From the NCBI RefSeq assembly GCF_018143015.1, contig NC_054751.1, positions 30,643,783 to 30,707,782 on the forward strand: a stretch of DNA of 64,000 nt. The letters are read 5' to 3'. The notes below the pieces were generated by a model that saw only the letters and a program-made list of their open reading frames with translations, was not told the DNA's origin and did not search any database. Source of the DNA: Lytechinus variegatus. Lineage: Eukaryota > Echinodermata > Echinoidea > Temnopleuroida > Toxopneustidae. Every line of letters begins with the position of its first letter. Position 1 is the stretch's first letter. The position numbers were made by a program, and so were the translations under genes. Below are positions 50,801-59,800 of the stretch, piece by piece.

Positions 50801-53800
50801 CTTGTTTGAAGTCCAAATTGTGGATCAAAGTTTCAATAAGGGTCTGTGCATGCAGGCTACATGTAGGGAGCAGTGTTCTCTTATTAACATGCTATTATAT
50901 AGTGGCAGGTTCTCACATAAAAAACATTGACATTTAAAGAAAAATGAAAAAGAAAGTGTAATGCAAAGTATTATTTTTTTCATGTTGAATTGAAAAGCTT
51001 CATTTTGTACAGCTCCATCATGTTACTACATTTTCATATACTACATGTAGTTTGATGAATATTTTATACCATGGGCAATTTAAAGAATGAAGACTAGTAT
51101 AAATACAAATGGGAAATATGATATTTTAGGTTATCAATTTATAATTTGTATTAAAAAAAAGAATTTATCACTTTTTGTGAAAAAATGAAAATTCCCGAAA
51201 ATTCCCAAAATTCCCGGCAGCTGAAAATTCCCGAAACTTTCCATGGAAATTTTCCAAAATTTCCGGAAAGTTTCCAGCCTTTTGCAACCCTAGATGGAAT
51301 AACACTTATCATAAATCTTTCTGGTAAACTTTAATGTTGACCTGAAAATGACCTTTGACCTTACCATGTGACCTCCGACTGCAGCCTAAAATGCAGATCC
51401 CCTAAGTCAATCTACCATCTAATTTTGGTTGAAAAGTGACTTACAGTTGCAGAGTTAGGTGTCATAAGAGAGTCGGATGGACAGACGACATTTGGATCCC
51501 TAAGTCTTGCCTTCACCTCTGGTGGGTGAGACAAAAATGAAAAAATTATGATTTCATGTAATAACATGAGAAAAAGGAAAGTGGGGATGTGACATCATCA
51601 GCCCACATAATAAATATTCCTGACGGCAAGTGTGTTTTCACAATATATTGCTAAACTTTGAAATCTAATAAGTTCACAATTTGTTATCAGAATTTGATGA
51701 AATTTTCAGAATTTCACCTTGTGAATTTTACTCTAATTTACTTAGATAAATATTTACTGCCCGGTGTACCCCTTTAAGATTCACTAATTTTCTTAGAGGG
51801 ATGGTCCAGGCTGGAAATATTCATATCTAAATAAACAGAGTAAAATTTACAAAGCAAAATGCTGCAAATTTCATCAAAATCGGATAACAAAGTTATTTAA
51901 TTTCAAAGTTTATCAATATTTTGTGAAAACAGTTATATGCACATAGTCATGATTTTTTTTCTCATTACATGTACATGAAATCATAAATGTTTCATTTTTT
52001 CATACATGTGTAAATGATGTGTCTATATTATGATGAAATAAAGTGCGGCAATAAATGACTAATGTTTAATAATCAGCTGTGAATCCAATAGTTTTACATG
52101 TAGTTCTTGGTAGAAAATTTTTGAATAAATCCAATTTCATATAATGAAATACAAAAGAACAAGTGGGGATATGACATCACCAGCCCACCTATTAATTATT
52201 CATAAAGAACTGCCTAGAACTGTTTTACCAGAATAATGCAAATCTTTAAAATTCAATAACTTTGTTATTGTTATCTGATTTTGATCAAATTTTCAGGATT
52301 TTGCTTTGTGAATTTTACTCTATTTATTGAGATATATCTCCAGCCTGGACCATCCTAGAAGAAGGTTTAAGTATCATCAAACATACCTATCTTACAAATC
52401 TGTAAAAACTGCATTAGCCGTTGCAATATTGTTGTTGTTGTTGTTGTCATTTAACTATTGAGTCCTTATGAAAATGTCAATTTGGTTCAGTGCCTTCACT
52501 CATCCTATTTTAATCTTAAAAAGGGCTACTCATCCTACAAATTTATTAATTGGACATGCACATTTAAAAAAAAATTTACCATTCCATGCCAGAGACAAGT
52601 TATATTTTTGAGAGAAAACATGCAAATATTTTTCTTATCTTATCATGCATCTCATTTCAAGCTAATAATCACACATATTTGACCAATCAATATTTATCCT
52701 TATTCATCCACATCATAACTGTTTTGGGACATATAATCTAGAAATACTAGAATAGCAACAGGTACTTTTGGGGAATATATACCCAAAATTTGGCCATTAC
52801 AAATAGCAAAAAAAGGGCACAAACCAGACTTCTTTCACACAAAATTCAAGATACTGATAGGTTTTATTTGGAATTCACTTTCACTTTAACATAAAGGCAT
52901 GTCTGCTCGAAATACACAAATTATTTTCTGTATTTGTTCTTAAAAAAAAAAAGTCAAAATAAAACAGAAATGTAAAACATACTGTAACATAAGAACATTA
53001 AAAAAATGCACATTTTTTTGCCATTATTTCCACATCGTAGAAAATTTAATACATTTTTTACAGTACAAGATATGTAAATAATACTTTCACATGAAAAGGA
53101 AAAATGTTGAATCATGGAATACATCAAAAGTACTAAAGTCTAAACTAATGAACTACTGTACATCTTACTTCGCTACAATGTACCCATAAGTTCAATTACC
53201 ATATCAAAATGAGACTAAAAAAGAAAAATAGAATGCATTTTTCTTCAATAAGTTACATTATTCATGAAATTCACATAAACACATAGGGTAGAATTGCAGA
53301 TCATGTGCGACACTGATATTTTTCCCATAAACTCTTCAATTTCATAATAAATAAGATCATGATTCCTGACTCTAATTCAAAAATTTAAGGACTATCCATG
53401 CATAAAATTCATGTACATGTGACAATGAACTGCTGTATACATGTACACAGATTTCACAATGGAACAATTCGGTTTGACCACTTTCATGGTTTTTGAAAAT
53501 AATGTGCAGTTTAAATAGAGGCTTACATACTCTTATTTTAAGTACCTGTAAAATTAAGATATGTAACATGAATCGACTTGTTAAACCCGGTAATGAAAAG
53601 ATACAAATTTAAAAGGCGATTTTGATGCATGTTCTTTATTTACACCAGCTCACAAGTACCTTGATGAAGCAACCTGCTCTCATGTTAAAAAAAAAGAACA
53701 TTTGGTATGTTATGAAAATGTTGAACTGAAAATCCATGCTTTGATGCACTTTGCATCCTGGTTTAAGATTTTATGATTTTAAAGGTCACACAAAAATACT

Positions 53801-56800
53801 GTTTCATCATAATGATAGCGTTCCAAAAAAGTTATTTTGTTTATGAAATGTGAAGGAATTTAGATCCCAATAACATTTCTTAAGATGGGAATATTGTAAG
53901 AGCCAGGGTTATTATTCAAGTCCATATTTCAGCAAATTGATTTTCCCAGTACATGTGCATGTGTAATTTATGGCTTGCTCCCAAACATTATACGTGTACG
54001 TGTATATAACATAATTTGACTTTACAAAAACAAACTTGATACAAAACAATATGTACAGACTTTATGGAGCAAAGGAACTGCAACAATAGTACATGTACAG
54101 TATATCAGCTTTTTCATTTCAGATTTAGAGAAATCACAAGGTGTTACTGGATTTATCTTCTTTTGCCAATTGAACCACGGAAACACAAATACAGTTGCCC
54201 CTTCAATTAAACTATTGGTACGTGTATATGTTATGTAGCTGGATTCTTGACTGTGTATATAGGCAAAATGTACAGCTTGCCCATTGCCAAATCTGAATAA
54301 CTGACTTCTTAAGTTCCATTAAAAAAAAAAAAAATGTAATGCCTCTGGCAGTCTTGTCTGCATTTACGTGATTCGATTCAGCAGCAGAGCTGACTTTGAA
54401 AACAGCTATTGAATACATGTACATGTAATCATTCACAAAAGAAAACATGATAACATTGATAACATGTCTATGATTCATGAACTTCATGTACATCTATAAA
54501 CTTTTAAAGTTATGATGACAATCACAAATACCAGCAACATTACCAAAGTTCGTTGATGTTAAATGATCTTTGACCTTGGTCATATGAGCTGAAACTCGCA
54601 CAGGATGCTTAGGGATACTTGACTGCTCTAATGTCCAAGTTACATGATCTAGATCCATAAAATCATGAAGTTAAGATAACGATTCCATAAGTGCCTCCAA
54701 CATGGTCAAAGTTCATTGGCCTTAAATCCAAATGACCTTTGAGCTTTCACTTTCAGTTTGGTTTACTTTCATTTCAACTCAAATCAATATAACAGTAAAA
54801 GAAATCACTACAAAGACATTTATGAATATACAAATATACATGTATACACATGACCTTGGTCATGTGACCTGAAACTCGCACAGGATATTCAGGGATACAT
54901 GGTCATTCTTATATTCAAATTTCATGAAATAGGTCACTAAACTTTTTAAGTTATGATGACATTTCAAAAACTAAACATTGGTTAAGATTTTGATATTGAT
55001 TCCCCAAACATGGTCTAAGTTCATTGACCCTTAATGACCTTTGACCTTGGTCATGTGACCTGAAAAAGAAACTCAGGCAGGATGTTCAGTAATACTTGAT
55101 TACCCTACATGTACATGTATGTCAAAAGTTTCATGAACTACATGTAGGTCCATATACAGTACTTTCTAATTATGACATTTCAAAAACTGAAACTTGGTTA
55201 AGTTTTCAATGTTGATGCAGCTGTCAAAAAAGCGGCACCTACATGTACATGCAGGCGAGACCAGATCATCACTCCCATGTACATGTATAAATAAACCTCC
55301 TTCAAATTCAATGACCTCTTTATCTAAAATCATGTACAGTGTATATTTTTATTCTGAAACATGCTTGATACAAATTCATCACAAATATAGAAAAATACAC
55401 AATTACAAATCCATGATTTCATCTTTATAAATACATTGTAAATGCACATTATTTCTACTATAAAATCTTTCCATGTTTTTGTACATGTATTTCAATAGTC
55501 TCCAACTTAAAAGTTTTGTCATCTACTTTGAAAATATTGATCTCATAAATAAAATCATTTGTAATGCATTCCTTACAAGGTATTTTTTCATGTGCATGCT
55601 TTTACATCTGACATAAATACAATTAGACTACTATTAATTGGCAAACCAAGTTATATTTCCGATTCTAGAAATCATGGCATTTCATATTCTTCTGTACGAG
55701 TCTCTTGAATGCGTCCATCAGGGAAAAATGTGATTTCTGTGATGCGTCTGAAAATGGCACCACTTGGAAGCTGGTGCTCAAAGGATTCTGTTTGCCTGTG
55801 CGGCTTGCTGCTGCTTGCATTCTCTTCCACCCATCCCGACTTCATCACCTGATCCTGCTGAGGAGAAGATGACCCAGGATAAACAGCTCCCTGCATCCCA
55901 TCACTCACAACAACCAACTGCTGGGAATTGGCAACGTCTCCTTGGTTGAGGACCTGTCGAACTGACTTGTTTTCTATGTTAATGACAGGAGAGCTTAAGT
56001 TAACGGTGGTTAAATTGGAGGTGCTCAAGCCTGCAGGGGTAAAGTTGGTCGCAGACAGGTTGGTTGCGGAAAAGCTGGTGGTGCCAACAGCGGTTGCCTT
56101 CTTCAATTTCTTTTCCTCGCGCTTTTTCAGGGCTGCTGCAACCGTGTTGCTTTTGGTCTTTGGTGCTAATGGACTGACCAGAGGGACTGCTTGCTTGGCG
56201 GAACCCCTGTGCACCTGCCCATCGTGACGGTAGAGGTCATGGCGCCTATTGGTGCTGTAGGGACACTTGCTGCACTTGAATCGCTTGCCCTGATGTTGGT
56301 CCTGTATGTGCGAGTTCAGTGATTGACGAAGCTTATACCAGGCACCACACACTTTACATATGAATCCTTGGCCACCATCGACTGAGGCCACACTTGACGA
56401 CTTGCCATTGAAATCCATTAACTGCGGGCTTCCATCACCCTCCGCACCTGTAGGTGTGTACTGAACATATTTTCCATCTACAAACTTGTATTCTGTATCC
56501 CCTGACCCAGGAGTGCCTTCGTTCTGCGATGCTGCTTGGTCTATTCCCTCGGCTGATGGGGTACTGGAAGTTGACTCGCCTGTCGCTATGGCTTCACTTG
56601 TGGTTATAATTGGTGCCAGCCGGACAAAGGTTGGTGGTAGTTCATCGTCAACAGTTATTGATGCTTCCATCTCACTCCCGTCTTCTCTGCAGAGCAAGAA
56701 AATGATGGTTGGAATTGGTCACTCACGTCTCTCATCGTTAATCATTTCTCTCAGCTTTAAATCAAGGTTGAGCACTTTGTAACAGGCACATGTATTGATT

Positions 56801-59800
56801 ATTTATTGTACAATTTGTACTATGAGTCTTGTTTATATTGGCCATCACCAGTCCTGACGAATGAGAACAAGAAGATCTAAGAAGTTGCGCTGACTCTTAT
56901 TCAGTTCCTTTGACTCCATGGCTGACAAAATGGCACTATACAATGAAGTAGGCCTACAGTATACAAGATGATTTGTTGATTTTCAATGGATATCTTTAAT
57001 CAATGCTTACAGGTTTTGTAATACAGTATACAGAGGAAAGGGATGTATGTAACAATTACATTACCCAATATGGCAGAAACACACACACACAAAAGTTTAG
57101 CATCAATTGCACAAATGATTTGTGTGCTCAATTGGACATATGAATCAGCCAATGTACGTGTAGTCAAGTGCATTATCTGCCCCCAAAACCAAATGCCAAG
57201 ACTGTGTTACTTACAGGCTTACAGCACCCTTAGTGAAATTACAAAAAGATTAAAATTCAGAAATACAATTGAAATGAAATAAATGGAAATGAAAAACATT
57301 TGCACATCGTACAATCTTTCTTGAAGTTCATAGCTGTCATAACATCACAAAATATTTGGTAAGCGGCGGGGGGGGGGGGGGGGGGGTTGAAGACAGAATA
57401 TATTTTTAGCACTCTCGATTCCAGTAATTACCAATATTTCCCACAAGGGGGAGTGAAAAAGAATGTTCCCATTAAACAAGGACAATCTCCATCAAGATTC
57501 AAGCCTCAAGCCATGATTTGTCTTGGAAACTTTAAAAGGATGGTCAAGGTGGAGATATTTATATCTCAATATATAGACTAAAATTCATAGAGCAAAATGG
57601 TATCTGATCAAAATCAGATGAAACATAACGAAGTTATCGAATTTTAAAGATTTGCATTATTCTGATGAAACAGAAAAAAATATTGATAAACTTTAAAATC
57701 CATTAACTTCATTATTTGTTATCTGATTTTGATGAAATTTCCAGCATTTTGCTCCGTGAATTTTACTCTATTATTTAGATATAAATATTTTCAGCCCACA
57801 CCATCCCTTTAAGAGGATATCCTTGTCCTCTGGGATGATCCTTATCAATTGATGGACCAATGCATCTACAGGCACATTGCACATGCAAATGACAAGGACA
57901 GTCAAACTAAAGACTATACTTTTTGGCTTTTATTGTGAAATAAAAACCATTCACTGCCATTTATTTCATCAGCGCTGGTTACATCTTTCCACTCCCATAT
58001 CATGGCATGGCAATAAGTACAAAACAAGCGCAGATACACACACTGACCATGCAGGCACGGGGTCTTCCCATGAGGTCGAGGGTCCACGAGGCCAACTTTT
58101 ATCTAATCATATATTTTCTTCAATCGGTATGTTCGCCTTCATCAATATTATTATTAATCAACTAAGTCGCAACTTATATAGGCAAATATAATCTAAGTTA
58201 AGAATTTGAAAGAACAACTTACTTGTACTTCAAATGTCATTTTCATAGATCTAGTCAGTTCCTGTTGTTCTTTGAAATTGGTACATATTTGGCTTTGCCA
58301 AGTTATGTTTGTCTTTACCTTGCTATTTTTAAATGGAATAAAATCTACATTTCCAAGAAATAAAACATAACAAAGAAATAGTAACAATAAGAAAATGTTT
58401 AAAACTAAAGTTTTCAAATTTTGCTAAAGAATAAACAGCTGAAAAAAGGATTCAACAGCTACATTTTTTGAATGATGGGTGAGATGATACTCAAGCCTAA
58501 ATCCCATTGTCCTGATTTATGAAAGCATCATATTATATTATATTCAGTTTTTAATGGGGAATATGCCAAGCGGAAACTTTTCGACCGATAGAAAAATCAG
58601 CTTCGTGGACCCTTGGTCTCATGGAAAAGTAATCGGCCTCGTTGACCCTCTGCCTCTTGTGCCTGCCCTGCTGACACTGTCTATGGTTTGTACATCGACA
58701 TGCGACACGTGCACACACAGAAAGAGTCTGATTTGACACCATCATGTATCATTCTTTTTGGAGGGGAGTTCATAAAATAAGGTATATACAGATGTTTTCA
58801 CTCGTTAACAGTTTTAAAAGTTCCTGATCGTTCGTTACTAATCTGAGATATTTACGACTTCTATTCTGTTTTATTTTCCTTTCCGCGGTTGTCTAAATAA
58901 TGCGTCATTCATAATTCGTTTTTGAGGACGAGTTCAAAACGAAAGGTATTTAAACTATGTTTTTACTCGTTAACAATTTCAAAATGTTCTGATCGTCCAT
59001 AAGTAACCTGAGATATTTACAACTTCTATTTCATTTTCCTCTCCACTGCTGTCTGAATAATGTATCATTTAGATCTATAATTCTTTTTGGAGCACTAGCT
59101 GACTAAAGTTCATAACAACAGGTTCATAAAATTTATTCTATCCATTTAATATTACTAATAATAGTACCGGTACCTAAAATCAAATTTGAAATTAACGGTT
59201 TATATGTGAGTGACCATGACGTTTATTTGCCTTTCTGACTTTCTTGGAAAATGCGTCTTCTGCAAATACATTTCTTTTTTGATAAACAAGACTCAAAGAG
59301 TTCTTTCCCTTAATATATTTGCTAGCACATCAAAACACACTAAAACATGTCCTAACAAAAAATAAAGATATCCCCAAAACTTAGTTTGAGATTAAAGGAG
59401 AATGAAACCATTGGAACAAGATAGCTTGTGTGAAAACAGAAAAATCAAAGAAACAGATCAACGAAAGTTTGAGAAAAATCGGACAAATAATGAGAAAGTT
59501 ATGAGCATTTGAATATTGCGATCACTAATGCTATGGAGATAGCAAATTGGCAATGCGACAAAGATGTGTGATGTCAACTGTGAACAACTCTCCCATTACT
59601 TTAGTATATATTTCACTAGAATTGCCTCTTTTATCACATCTATCCATAAATAATGTGTTCTGTTTACATGAGGGCATGTAATACATATTTTTTAAGAATA
59701 CATGTACATCATGGATAAAGAGGTTTTATCATCATAAGAAAAAGCAAAAAGAGACATTTTGAGGGTATTTTATAGTCCACCAAAGGGAAACTTGTTCATC

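Larger units (their letters stand above)
49479..51292. mobile_element. 1.8 kb hAT-type element, 8 bp TSD
   Basis: Ends TAGGGTTGCAAAA and TTTTGCAACCCTA; GATGGAAT occurs immediately outside both ends (49471-49478 and 51293-51300). Subterminal GGGAATTTTC-type words are direct on the left and inverted on the right. No transposase frame. Interior holds two perfect palindromes (49797-49887, 49887-49965) and a foldback (50519-50858). An 8 bp duplication and this tip fit the hAT superfamily. Confidence 0.85.

Noticed and set aside
55764..56782. Plus-strand frames over the zinc-finger exon
   Set aside because: No domain, whereas the minus strand encodes two clean C2H2 fingers.
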